This document shows positions 47,601 to 52,964 of a DNA stretch of 64,000 bases, piece after piece. The notes beneath the pieces were generated by a model. The model was not told where the DNA came from. It saw nothing but the letters and a program-made list of their open reading frames with translations, and made no database searches. The stretch is from Chiridota heheva (Eukaryota > Echinodermata > Holothuroidea > Apodida > Chiridotidae): positions 207,501 to 271,500 of the forward strand of contig JAIGNY010002222.1 of NCBI GenBank assembly GCA_020152595.1. Direction: 5' to 3'. Every line of letters begins with the position of its first letter. Position 1 is the first letter of the stretch. A program made the position numbers and the translations under genes.

Positions 47601-48467
47601 CACGCTTCGTTCCCGATCCTAGTTTACTCGCCAGTTCCGTCTCGTGGAAGAATCCGGTGTGACTTGTGGCGTTTTTTGTGGACACTTTGCTGTAATTGTG
47701 TCCAAACGCTCTTCCGGTTGGCTTGTTTTTCTGGGCTTTTCGCTCAGGTTCTTTCAAGGTTTGCCTCCGTTACTGTCAACGAATGGTGCCTTGTTCGGTT
47801 TGACTGTACCTCGCCGTGGTTTACTATGTTTTAGTTCTTCCCACTCTTGAGGTCTTTCATCCTTCCGAGGAGAAGGAATTTTGTCCTTTAAACATGATTC
47901 GATTCGTGTGAATTTTCGTACCAGCCATTAAAAAAAATATATAAAAAAATGTGCGGCGACCTGAACTCCCTTCCTTCCTATCCTCGGTTGCAATCTGATT
48001 GCATAATTATAGCATGGAAGGTAAGGTATAACTTGAAGTAAATTTAACCCGCTAAGCGTAGCGGGGATATTTACGAGAGTTATACTTACCTTCCATGCAT
48101 CCCGCCCGCCTCCCCTCTCGTTCAGGCCTCGGTGGAATGTTGAGTGAGGTGGTACAGAGGTATTATGGAGGTCAGGGCTTGGCTGGTTACTGCGTTTTTT
48201 AGGGTCGGTTAGAAGTGCGTTAAAATCAGGTCGTGTGACCAGATTGCATAATTATAGCATGGAAGGTAAGTATAACTCTCGTAAATATCCCCGCTATGCT
48301 CAGCGGGGTAAATTTATCAAGTCTTACCTAGTGAAGCTTCTGATATCTTGCCATCTTCGTTTTTTCTTTAGATTCTTGCTATGTGTCTCAGCATAATATC
48401 ACAGCAAAAATATTGGCACTCAGAAGCTAATCAATCAAAGGGTGAATTTGGTGTGTTCAGAATGTAA
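11197..48467 (+). CDS. MCCC2-like mitochondrial carboxyltransferase, ten exons (full span)
   Basis: Joined exons are 11197-11623, 13238-13416, 14252-14332, 25229-25407, 26373-26568, 30676-30767, 31794-32061, 32598-32693, 36175-36297 and 48372-48467: 1737 nt, 578 residues, frame kept at every GT-AG junction. The family is the beta subunit of methylcrotonoyl-CoA carboxylase, which carries out the carboxyl-transfer step of leucine breakdown in the mitochondrial matrix. Seen here: a basic, Ser-rich presequence (residues 1 to about 45), [40 protein letters not shown] (235-247), [20 protein letters not shown], an NYLMCGKA motif, DDGII-x-x-x-DTRR and a terminal GVFRM; the family usually ends FGIFRM. 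Length is close to the usual 560 or so. Residues 426-436 lack the GF-x-x-G loop expected after the FLQ-x-(I/V)T motif, GGSYGAGNYGM has become [11 protein letters not shown], and a segment of about 20 residues after the C-domain Gly-rich region is missing. It is a divergent paralogue; enzymatic activity is uncertain. Confidence 0.9.
11793..12140 (+). mobile_element. tRNA-headed SINE in intron 1
   Basis: The head has an A-box-like GTAGCTCAAGTTGGTAGAGT and B-box-like GGTTCAAGGCTC, at tRNA-like spacing. The body follows to about 12140 and differs from the other SINE bodies in the window. It is not a functional tRNA gene: the 3' acceptor arm does not pair. Confidence 0.65.
12296..12475 (+). mobile_element. 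SINE body fragment (headless), intron 1
   Basis: Near-identical over about 175 bases to the body of the SINE at 54794-55060, starting GCCAGTGCACCACAACTGG and ending GTAATTGTGTGTTCA. The tRNA head is missing, so it is 5'-truncated. Confidence 0.8.
12480..13237. other. Remainder of intron 1
   Basis: AT-rich intron sequence with no supported feature other than the exon-2 acceptor. Confidence 0.5.
13238..13416 (+). CDS. MCCC2-like exon 2
   Basis: Residues 143-202. Acceptor TGAATAG, donor CAG|GTAAGT. With the one base carried from exon 1 it reads [12 protein letters not shown], then [17 protein letters not shown] and [10 protein letters not shown]. These are N-domain CoA and active-site elements of the MCCC2 family and are well conserved. 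Confidence 0.9.
13890..14130 (-). mobile_element. SINE copy (family C), antisense, intron 2
   Basis: Contains, inverted, the stretch TGTGTCCTTGAGCAAGACAC, then the CTCCAGTCCA and GTTAACCTG segments shared with the copies at 14545-15110 and 53324-53580. It lies antisense to the gene, between exons 2 and 3. Confidence 0.7.
14252..14332 (+). CDS. MCCC2-like exon 3
   Basis: Residues 203-229, 27 whole codons, acceptor TTTTTGGCAG and donor CAG|GTACGT. It encodes [20 protein letters not shown], matching the family segment QADVFPD...GR-FYNQA directly after the SGGAYLP motif. Confidence 0.9.
14545..15110 (-). mobile_element. SINE copy (family C), antisense, split by a MITE
   Basis: The body (14560-14770) matches the other family C copies. 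The tRNA-like head lies beyond the MITE at 15065-15110, reading GTAGTGGCTCAGTGGTTAAG on the minus strand. The two halves are separated by the element at 14772-15064. Confidence 0.7.
14772..15064. mobile_element. MITE inserted in a SINE
   Basis: About 293 bp with short inverted ends (GGCATAGCCAGG and CCTGGCTACACG) just inside direct repeats TTGCATAT (14764-14771) and TTGCACAT (15065-15072), an 8-bp target duplication with one mismatch, as for hAT elements. It has a long G-tract near its left end. Confidence 0.65.
15310..15870 (+). pseudogene. RNase H-type LINE, 5' part (reverse transcriptase N-terminal)
   Basis: Open frame 15321-15875 carries [49 protein letters not shown] and [18 protein letters not shown], the fingers/palm start of an APE-type LINE reverse transcriptase. 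The endonuclease region is absent (5' truncation). The reading stops at the antisense RTE insertion and resumes at about 19190. Confidence 0.88.
15866..19188 (-). mobile_element. RTE-like LINE, nearly full length, inserted in another LINE
   Basis: One minus-strand frame runs 18904-15878 (about 1,009 codons) with only three in-frame stops, at about 17987, 17297 and 16664. The N-terminal part is an APE endonuclease ([49 protein letters not shown]). The reverse transcriptase follows ([69 protein letters not shown]) and then a C-terminal [13 protein letters not shown] segment. GVRQGC-LSP and the C-terminus fit RTE-like LINEs. It ends just after the stop in a short ATTG-type tail shared with the target. 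Confidence 0.9.
19190..21390 (+). pseudogene. RNase H-type LINE, 3' part
   Basis: Continues the 15310 element: [28 protein letters not shown] (frameshifted), a damaged polymerase motif [10 protein letters not shown] where YADD is expected, [12 protein letters not shown] and [13 protein letters not shown]. An RNase H domain follows ([17 protein letters not shown] and [19 protein letters not shown]), then a C-terminal [14 protein letters not shown] zinc-type motif. The 3' end is GCCCTCATCAAACAAACAAC, a CAAA-rich tail. Several frameshifts; dead. The RNase H suggests the I/Nimb/Jockey group. Confidence 0.88.
21610..23995 (+). pseudogene. CR1/Jockey-type LINE ORF2, 5'-truncated
   Basis: Starts in the endonuclease tail ([21 protein letters not shown]), then the linker [13 protein letters not shown], a frameshift near 22065, and the [51 protein letters not shown], one TAA at 22828, [50 protein letters not shown] and [17 protein letters not shown]. 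The C-terminal [10 protein letters not shown] and LKDWNALP motifs precede the stop at 23928. A T-tract of about 28 and a GATTCAGATTCAG end follow. One frameshift and one stop: recently dead. Confidence 0.9.
24000..24500. other. Intron 3 sequence with a repeat end
   Basis: No gene. 24318-24420 (TATCCCCTTGCTAATGAAG, then a GTCCGTCTGTCTG run) resembles 26697-26830 (TATCCCTTCACCAACAAAG), so both are probably ends of one dispersed repeat family. Confidence 0.45.
24505..25085. repeat. Minisatellite, 22-bp unit (GGCATGTGGGACAGGGTGGG)
   Basis: About 25 imperfect copies of a unit read as GGATGGCATGTGGGACAGGG. Its strong 22-bp periodicity makes all frames look open on both strands. A related array lies at 29590-29970. 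Confidence 0.9.
25229..25407 (+). CDS. MCCC2-like exon 4 (N-domain oxyanion motif)
   Basis: Residues 230-288 plus two bases. Acceptor ACTTGCAG, donor AA|GTAAGG. It carries [37 protein letters not shown] and LHC, the best-conserved block of the family. It lies 10.9 kb from exon 3 across a transposon-filled intron. Confidence 0.92.
25633..25736. repeat. Perfect 52-bp tandem duplication, intron 4
   Basis: The block starting ATGTCTTCGTAAATTGC and ending TTGCAAAT occurs twice, at 25633 and 25685, with no mismatch seen. It lies in intron 4. Confidence 0.95.
26045..26325 (+). mobile_element. RNase H-type LINE 3' end fragment, intron 4
   Basis: Resembles 21070-21390 of the RNase H-type LINE: CTCAATTCCATTGCTGATTTC against CTCAATTGCTGAG, a GATAAAAT-like stretch, and an end CCTCACCAAGCAAAC against CCTCATCAAACAAAC. 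Diverged and 5'-truncated. It ends about 50 bases before exon 5. Confidence 0.5.
26373..26568 (+). CDS. MCCC2-like exon 5
   Basis: Residues 289-354. Acceptor TCTTTTTCAG, donor AAG|GTATGT. It begins [13 protein letters not shown], matching the family motif KSGVSDHWALDD, and continues through the inter-domain linker ([15 protein letters not shown]...YDAKEL). Confidence 0.9.
27180..28010. repeat. Diverged repeats of about 110-160 bp, intron 5
   Basis: The phrase TGTGCATATTAATT followed by TTTGCATAACAATGA recurs at about 27268, 27390, 27565, 27647, 27768 and 27885 with much divergence, mixed with T/G homopolymers at 27518-27560 and 27618-27640. Confidence 0.6.
28785..29125. repeat. Tandem repeats with TTTCTTTAAAAACTGTAG core, intron 5
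   Basis: About sixteen degenerate copies of a 17-20-bp unit with TTTCTTTAAAAA plus ACTGTAG or TACAG. Confidence 0.85.
29256..29541. repeat. Two tandem copies of a 142-bp unit, intron 5
   Basis: 29256-29398 and 29400-29541 align along their whole length (AGTAAAATATTTGTCTC to GGAAGCAGAAAATAC) with several substitutions and small indels. Confidence 0.9.
29590..29970. repeat. Minisatellite related to the 24.5-kb array, intron 5
   Basis: Diverged copies of a GTGGGATGGCATGTGGGACA unit. The right flank TTATCAGCGGCAAGGG matches TTATTAGTGGCGAGGG flanking the intron 3 array. Confidence 0.85.
29975..30675. other. End of intron 5
   Basis: No gene seen. AT-rich, ending in the TTTGTTTACAG acceptor of exon 6. 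Confidence 0.5.
30676..30767 (+). CDS. MCCC2-like exon 6
   Basis: Residues 355-384 plus two bases. Acceptor TTTGTTTACAG. It encodes [19 protein letters not shown] and [10 protein letters not shown], the start of the C-domain. The donor GG|GTTTGT is a weaker GT site, but it is the only one that keeps frame into exon 7 (G-HPVGIL). Confidence 0.88.
31554..31741. mobile_element. hAT MITE with 8-bp target duplication, intron 6
   Basis: A 188-bp element with inverted ends CAGAGTTGTT and CAGAGTTGTC, flanked by identical CTTTGAAG at 31546-31553 and 31742-31749. The inside is made of GACTCGAGTCA/GACTTGTGACTT variants. The right edge of the duplication is only 44 bases from the exon 7 start. Confidence 0.92.
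31794..32061 (+). CDS. MCCC2-like exon 7 (altered C-domain active-site loop)
   Basis: Residues 385-474. Acceptor CATCAACAG, donor [39 protein letters not shown] and [13 protein letters not shown] match the family. After FLQDVT the expected Gly-Phe-x-x-Gly stretch is replaced by acidic [11 protein letters not shown], and the Gly-rich GGSYGAGNYGM is [11 protein letters not shown]. The reading frame is intact through the altered loop. Confidence 0.9.
32598..32693 (+). CDS. MCCC2-like exon 8
   Basis: Residues 475-506, 32 whole codons. Acceptor TCATTTTTCAG, donor [29 protein letters not shown] matches the family [21 protein letters not shown]. The family MGGEQAA is FSPKQTA here. Confidence 0.9.
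32779..33133 (-). mobile_element. MITE copy (truncated), intron 8
   Basis: Aligns in inverted orientation to the left two thirds of the MITE at 49936-50493, including the TIR inner segment ATCTCCTTAACGGAATAAG and the segment CTTTCTTCAGGTGGTATA. It lacks the other TIR. Confidence 0.75.
33220..33690. repeat. Low-complexity AATTTATTCTTTACAA repeats, left part
   Basis: Degenerate repeats of CAATTTATTCTTTACAA-like sequence. The same type continues at 35865-36165, so the 33692-35855 stretch interrupts one tract. Confidence 0.6.
33692..35855. mobile_element. Putative piggyBac-like non-autonomous element, intron 8
   Basis: About 2.16 kb with exact inverted ends CCCTTACTCTACCA and, inverted, CCCTTACTCTACCA. 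The left flank is TTAA; the right is GTAA, one base off. It sits in the middle of a low-complexity tract present on both sides. No transposase frame seen inside. Confidence 0.6.
35865..36165. repeat. Low-complexity AATTTATTCTATATAA repeats, right part
   Basis: Continuation of the repeat at 33220-33690 (CAATTTGTTCTATATAATTC units), running into the exon 9 acceptor. Confidence 0.6.
36175..36297 (+). CDS. MCCC2-like exon 9
   Basis: Residues 507-547, 41 whole codons. Acceptor ACTTTTCTAG, donor AGA|GTAAGT. It encodes [20 protein letters not shown] then [12 protein letters not shown], matching the family's KKFEEEG-x-x-YYSSARVWDDGIIDPADTR. About 20 residues normally present just before it (the KDQRAREGK region) are absent. 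Confidence 0.88.
36513..36868. repeat. Tandem array, 20-bp unit (GGCTATAAACCATGAAAATA)
   Basis: About seventeen copies, starting some 215 bases after exon 9. Variation is mostly at TATAAAC/TATGAAC and AAAATA/AAATTA. Confidence 0.95.
36870..37509. other. Intron 9 sequence, no feature
   Basis: AT-rich intron sequence. One short direct repeat (TTTTTAATTGAGGACAAAA) near 37156-37190. Confidence 0.5.
37510..39822. mobile_element. hAT-like MITE ends enclosing a satellite
   Basis: The left end TAGGGTTGTCATGATATG (37510-37527) and the inverted right end TAGGGCTGTTACGATATG (39805-39822) agree at 15 of 18 positions, and each is followed inward by TCAATTATCATG. AGGGCTG-x-x-ACGATA ends are like those of hAT MITEs. 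No clear target duplication was found. The 23-bp satellite fills most of the inside. Confidence 0.55.
37538..39597. repeat. 23-bp satellite array, about 90 copies
   Basis: The unit core is CCATGGTATCAAACATAC plus CCTGA. Variants are CCGTGG, CATACATAC and TACCAAAC. Marker CCATTGTACC occurs at 38096, 38510 and 38763. The order of variants over an 18-unit block (414 bp) is repeated exactly, so higher-order copies were made recently. Confidence 0.97.
40150..40325 (-). pseudogene. LINE C-terminal fragment, antisense
   Basis: The minus strand reads [19 protein letters not shown], a stop, then [15 protein letters not shown] and PMLHKEQH. This resembles the RGRP-x-x-W-x-R-x-x-EKD...DR-x-x-W-x-LV-x-ALCSTR tail found at the C-terminus of many APE-type LINEs. 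Short and broken. Confidence 0.55.
40523..40658 (+). repeat. DIRS-like left inverted terminal repeat
   Basis: Runs from TATACCTTACCTTCCATGC to TACCACCTCACTC and is repeated inverted at 48142-48277 with very few differences (for example GATTCTAAC against GATTTTAAC). Confidence 0.9.
41341..41365 (+). other. Strong hairpin in DIRS-like element
   Basis: GGAGAGACC and GGGTCTCTCC can pair around a loop of about six bases. It lies about 680 bases inside the left ITR. Function unknown. Confidence 0.5.
41551..41805 (+). repeat. Tandem duplication, period 152 bp, in DIRS-like element
   Basis: The block TGCTATGCCTCGTCTCTC... occurs at 41551 and 41703 with several differences over roughly 100 bases, including the shared GTACGCATGGA segment. 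Confidence 0.85.
42030..42540 (+). repeat. GC-rich 53/60-bp tandem array in DIRS-like element
   Basis: Copies share GCGGCCCGTTGTTACGGGG and GGACGGTTCCATTGGACGG. GTTGTTAC recurs at 42166, 42226, 42286, 42339, 42392, 42445 and 42498: two steps of 60, then four of 53. It makes several frames open on both strands; these are not taken as genes. Confidence 0.92.
42740..45010 (+). repeat. Amplified Gag-leader repeats in DIRS-like element
   Basis: A segment with GCGTTGA(A/G)CGTTACA, TTTTCACCAGTATCATGG, a GGACAGG-x-x-x-x-x-AGTGTCG segment and GCGTGCAAACGCTTCT recurs at about 42745, 43605, 44105, 44385 and 44895, each more diverged to the right. Between copies are short stem-loops of type GTAGCCATTAGCTACG. 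Confidence 0.8.
42870..43046 (+). pseudogene. DIRS Gag-like Cys domain (copy 1)
   Basis: Frame through 42903 reads [19 protein letters not shown], a second Trp four residues later (AAW), then a charged helix EKVEKRTV and a stop at 43044. Past the stop the same frame has a proline run and a basic stretch. A C-x2-C...NPC-x2-C-x2-W-x4-W pattern is seen in Gag-like ORFs of DIRS elements. A second copy at 43740-43870 has lost two cysteines and a tryptophan. Confidence 0.55.
45010..47990 (+). other. Uncharacterised interior of DIRS-like element
   Basis: Open frames such as 46689-47282 (197 residues) have no recognisable motif. Searches by eye for YLDD/LDDW, RNase H and HDLR/HTRY recombinase motifs found nothing. 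Modules with GTAGCC...GGCTCCGTAG stem-loops recur between 45250 and 45970. Confidence 0.4.
47995..48098 (+). repeat. DIRS-like internal complementary region
   Basis: The left half (47995-48043) is the inverse of the element's left end. The right half (48044-48098) is the inverse of its right end, including the GCTAAGCGTAGC hairpin-like stretch. The two meet at AAATTT, which marks both termini. Confidence 0.85.
48142..48277 (-). repeat. DIRS-like right inverted terminal repeat
   Basis: Inverse copy of 40523-40658. It continues rightward with a terminal segment (CCCCGCTATGCTCAGCGGGG, self-complementary) present also in the internal complementary region. Confidence 0.9.
48372..48467 (+). CDS. 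MCCC2-like terminal exon 10
   Basis: Residues 548-578 and stop TAA. A TTTTTCTTTAG acceptor joins phase 0 to exon 9, giving [13 protein letters not shown], which corresponds to DTR-VLGLSFSAAL in the family; the end is KGEFGVFRM, matching the family terminus DFGIFRM. It lies about 12.1 kb beyond exon 9, just 57 bases after the DIRS-like element. Confidence 0.85.
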   Translation: MLAMCLSIISQQKYWHSEANQSKGEFGVFRM

Positions 48468-48529
48468 TGAAGATGGACCAATCAGAGACGAGGAATGTAA
48501 TCAATGCAACCAATCCAATTCAACTATGC

Positions 48530-48535
48530 AATAAA
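48530..48535 (+). terminator. Polyadenylation signal AATAAA
   Basis: A canonical AATAAA lies 62 bases after the stop codon of the MCCC2-like gene, in the sequence TATGCAATAAAAGG. The position and strand fit the mRNA 3' end. Confidence 0.6.
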
Positions 48536-48539
48536 AGGC

Positions 48540-49080
48540 TTTGATTGATGGAGGGAGAAAGTGCTAGGATTAGCTTCTCAATCTTGCAATTCAATTGTCT
48601 TTTGATTGGAACCAAGTGTAATGCTCATTGATTGTAGAATCAAATATGAAATATCTAAATTTGCTGAAAAGATAGATTAATGCATTGGCATTAATGTGAG
48701 GTATGTACAGTAGCAGGATTTGTTCAATTAAAGAAAAAGTAAGTGTCTGTTGGACATCTTTCTTTTTAAATTACTTGCTCCCGAGGTGTTTGTTGAATTT
48801 GTTTTTTGTCCTTACTTCAAATGGAAGCAACACAAAAGAGGCAATTCCAGCTTAGGCAATAACCTGTATATGATATGTGATGTGCTGATGATAGAACCTA
48901 AATCATGCTTATATACCACATGGAAGGAACTGATTGAAAGAAAAGCTTCCCTAGGGCCAGGTTCCATGTTGCGAAAAACGATTGGAGCAACTTAATTCAT
49001 ATCTGGTTCCGATGCGATAACATCAGGAACCTATGATGCGGTCATGATGGCGTATGTGTGTGTGTGTCTGTATTTGTGAC
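48540..49080. other. Downstream flank of the MCCC2-like gene
   Basis: No gene supported after the polyadenylation signal. An open frame at 48750-48995 has no recognisable similarity. Confidence 0.45.
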
Positions 49081-49084
49081 AGCC

Positions 49085-50800
49085 AGCTTGTACACTCGAT
49101 ATCTCAAGAGCGGTACACTGGATTAATGTCATATGTGGTACACAGATAGCCCATGGTCTGAGATGCTGTTGTTTTTTATGGTGATGTCATGCATATTAAT
49201 GAGTAAATGGGGCTTTATGTTAAAATCTGGAACTGCTCATATTTTAACAATCGCATGTCTGTTTTGTTTCATATTTGATACAATTATAATGTTAGTTGGT
49301 GTGTACATGTTCATTGTGTAAAAATTGTTAAATTTCATAAATATGCATAGTGGGCATGGCTAAATGATTTTGCCGAAAAGAGCTTGTAAACACTGTATCT
49401 CGTGAACGGTAAACTGGATTTATGTCATATTTAGTACACTGATAGCCCATGGTCCATAGATGTTGTTGGTGGTGATGTCATGCATATTAATGAGTGGGCG
49501 GGGCTTATTGTGAAAATCTGGAAATGCTCATATTATAATAATCACATGTATGTTTTGTTTCATATATGGTATAATAATGATGTTAGCTAGTGTGTACATG
49601 TTCATGGTATAAAAACATTGAGTTTTATTAAAAGGCACAGTAGGCAGGGCTTAATATGATTTTGTAAACAAAAAGCTTCTAAACATGATATCTCAAGAAC
49701 TATGAACTGGATTCACATCATGTGTTGTACACAGATAGCCCATGATCTATAGATGTACCCTATTGTTTTTGGTGGTAATACCAAACATATTAATAAGTGG
49801 GCGGGGTTTAAAGTGAGAATTTTGAGATTTGATAAATGAGCAACTGTACATACTGGGCATGATAATATTGTTGGTTATTGTGTACATGCTTATGTTAACA
49901 GATGTCATTAATATGCATGGTTAGCGTGGCCCAAAGGATTAGTTCAGGGGTGAAACAAGTCTATCTCATATGGAAGAGGACTTCAAAAGAAACAAAATAG
50001 TGAAAAAATCAATCAATAATCTTAGTCCGTCAAGGAGATATCAAAGTTTAAAGTTTAGTATCATTTGTGTAGAAACGACTGAAATCAGACTAGCTGTGAT
50101 GTCGTAACCTCAGATTCATCAAAGTTTTGATGTATTTAATCATGTTTTGTCCTCTAAATTTGTGGCTTAAAAACCATGAGATATGTCAAAAATATGGTAA
50201 AACTGAATCTAGAAAGAGTATTTATAATATACCACCTGAAGAAAGTTTGAGGAAAAATAATTTAGATAGTGAAAAAATTAAATAAACTGTCTGTAAAATA
50301 CATTAACAATTGTTAAGAATGTGAGGATGAAGACACATTCTGCCATAGTAGACTTACTACATCAGTCAATTCTACACAGATAAGACCAAGCTTTAAACTT
50401 GAATATCTCCTTAACGGAATAAGATTTTTGATTGCTTTCTTCACTATGTTGTTTCTGTTGATGTCTTCTTTCATTGCACCACTGAAGCAATCCTTTAATC
50501 AAATGTGAAAGTGCTAAATGATATAAACACTATATCTTAGAATGGTATATTGGATTTATGCTATATGTGGTACACGTACAAATGGATCATGGTCTGTACA
50601 TATTTTATAATGTTGTGGTAGTGATGTCATGAATATTAATAAGTAAGTGGGGCTTACTGACAAATTCTTGAAATAGGATAAATAAGCAACCACTTTTGTA
50701 TCATACTTGATATGAAAATGTTGTTAGTTATTGTGCAAATGCAAATGTTGTCAACCTTTTTATTAATCTGCATGGTGGGTGTGGCTTATGAATGAATATC
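49085..50800. repeat. Four tandem copies of an about 290-bp unit, split by a MITE
   Basis: Marker GTGATGTCATGCATATTAAT and its variants occur at 49181, 49471, about 49770 and 50621. The last gap (about 850) equals one period plus the 558-bp MITE. Each unit has ATATCTCAAGAGCGGTACAC, GCCCATGGTCT and a TAGTGGGCATGGC-like segment. Confidence 0.85.
49936..50493. mobile_element. MITE with about 100-bp inverted ends
   Basis: The outer end GGATTAGTTCAGGGGTG corresponds to inverted GGATTGCTTCAGTGGTG. The inverted match continues inward for some 90 bases through AACAAAATAGTGAA and AAGGAGATAT to TTTAAAG. It is inserted in a tandem repeat, which gives a clean size of 558 bp. A truncated copy lies in intron 8. 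Confidence 0.85.
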
Positions 50801-52018
50801 ATGGAACAAATATTTCATGATATGCAATGACATGACAGTTGATAGAAAACTTGCAAATCAATCAGCTTATGAAAAAAGCATTGGAACCACAAAACCTTTT
50901 GGTTCTAATTCTTTTCAAAATGGAGCAGGATGAAATATATTTGTCAAGCTTTTAGATTTATGATTTTAACTGCCATACCTATAAAAGAATTTGCTGCCAT
51001 TTTGATGGGCTTATAAGTAATTTTCTTGCTAGTTGAAATGAGCACTCTCTTTTTGATTTGCTTGCTGATATTACGGAAAATGCAAAAAAAGTATGTGTCC
51101 AAATCATGTAAGGAGTTTTCAAACCTTGATGTCAAGCGCTACAAGTTTAAACTGTTATCAAAGTGTCATTTATTTCATTTTTAACTCACCGCACTTGGAC
51201 TGATCATATGTATTTAAAAACTTGCTTAATGTCATTTATAAAGCCTTAAGTTGAAGAGCCATGTTTTATAAAGTATCTTACAGCCCAAAATGCAATACTT
51301 TTCACAAGGACTTTTTTCACCAGTGATTGACATTTTCTTCTTAAATTATAGCCAAAAATATCTTTTAGGTACTCTTTATTTCCAGAGATTAATGTGAAAT
51401 ACTATTATGTATGTATATATCAATTTTTGGAATGATTTAAATGGTGCAATAATTCTAAATTAAAATCTGTGTTTTTTTTTCAAAAATTGATCCGGTATAG
51501 TATCTTTTTAAAGGTGTATTTACCTTCTTTTTTTTTACACAATATTGAGAAAATGGAAAATCAAATCCTGTTTGTCTCAACTGGTATCAATCAGAGGTAG
51601 TGATTTCATTTTTACTCTTTTTTTATTTTTCTCAAAGATTAGTCATAATACATTCAATATTGATTTAGTTATTTCCACATACAGCTAATGTTTATCTTGA
51701 AATGGTCTGCCCCACAAGATTAACTTCAGTATGAAGGTCAAGGAATCCAATACCATGCTGAAGTTCTGTGGACATATACCATACGTATTTGCTAATTTAT
51801 TTTGATTAATTAAAAACCATGAGTATAGCAAAGGGTATCATCAAAATTGTTCAAGATTTAAACTGTTTTAGCTTTTTTTTATTTTTAGGCCGTGTTATGC
51901 AAATTTTTGATGCATAAATGGGTAGGTCCCTCCATTATCTTTTTCAATCCATTGTTTTCTTGCACTCACTAGCTAATTCTGACAAAGAGTCATTGAATCT
52001 TTAAATCGTGTACTGTCC
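50800..52018. other. Intergenic AT-rich stretch
   Basis: No supported gene or element ends seen. Confidence 0.5.
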
Positions 52019-52024
52019 CTTAAC

Positions 52025-52960
52025 CCTTTGTGGACTGCAGGTGGATAAATTTGCCCAGCACAATCACAGACTGCGGACTACAGACTGCTGGCGGATATAT
52101 CCGCCGATTTAACTTGTTAACAAGCTATTACTGCACTACTCCCGCACTTTCTACAAAAATGTAAACAAGCTGAATCGTTTAATGAACTGATTCTGCGAAC
52201 ATTGGTACCAAATTGCAAGGGGGTTATATTAAATTATTTTGAGAAATTTTGGATTAAAAAAAAGGAAAATATGTATTGCTGAGGAAGCATTTGCATCATT
52301 TTTTTTGGATCGATATAGTTATGATGAGGATTTTCGGGGAGAAATTTTGATCAGAATCATTAGAAAGTGATAGTGATTCAGTAAGTGAAACTAACACTAA
52401 CGTTAGGCTTAGGCCTTTACACAACGATAGATAGATAATTAGACTTAGGCCTGGACAGGAACAAGAGTAAAGTCTGGAGGAAGTATTTTCCCGAACTAAG
52501 TTATGATATACATGTACTGCACTGTTCATGCACATGTACAGTACTATGTATATGTGTGTAACTGAGCGCTAGTGGGTATCATGAAATATATAATAATGGG
52601 ATAATAACATCAACATATAAGAATTAAGGTGTGTAAATGTTATGTCATTGTAAAGATAATTTATTTCTGAATAATTTTTATACAGGAAGTTAGTAACTTA
52701 TATAAACTACTAAGTTTTTACAAATGGTTAAACAAAAATGATAAAATATTGGTCAAATTTGTACTTTAGTCAAATTATACTTACTATGGATATATAATAC
52801 TGATTTGACTTATTTCATGTATCATTTGGAAGAGCTGTTTGTTCTGAACATAATTGGTGGGCAATTTTTCAAAAAGTACAATTTGTCCAGTTTGTTCAAA
52901 TTGAACAAGTGTCCAGTTCCCAACAAGAAAATTCCGAAAGTGTATTCAGTCCCCAAAGGG
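52025..52960. mobile_element. piggyBac-like MITE
   Basis: TTAA at 52021 followed by CCCTTTGTGGACTG; at the right end CAGTCCCCAAAGGG followed by TTAA (52961). The inverted ends differ at one base. TTAA duplication plus CCC-starting ends fit piggyBac-type elements. About 0.94 kb, no transposase frame. Confidence 0.85.
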
Positions 52961-52964
52961 TTAA

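Larger units (their letters stand above)
40512..48314 (+). mobile_element. DIRS-like retroelement with ITRs and internal complementary region
   Basis: A 7.8-kb element in the last intron. Inverted terminal repeats of about 136 bp: 40523-40658 and 48142-48277, almost identical when inverted. At 47995-48098 an internal complementary region has a left arm complementary to the left end (40512-40560) and a right arm complementary to the right end (48255-48313), joined at AAATTT. This ITR plus ICR layout is the structural hallmark of DIRS1-type tyrosine-recombinase retroelements. No target duplication, as expected. Inside, a Gag-like Cys motif is recognisable (42903-42971), but no reverse transcriptase, RNase H, tyrosine recombinase or methyltransferase was seen, so it is probably non-autonomous or decayed. 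GC content is higher than the surrounding intron. Confidence 0.8.
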
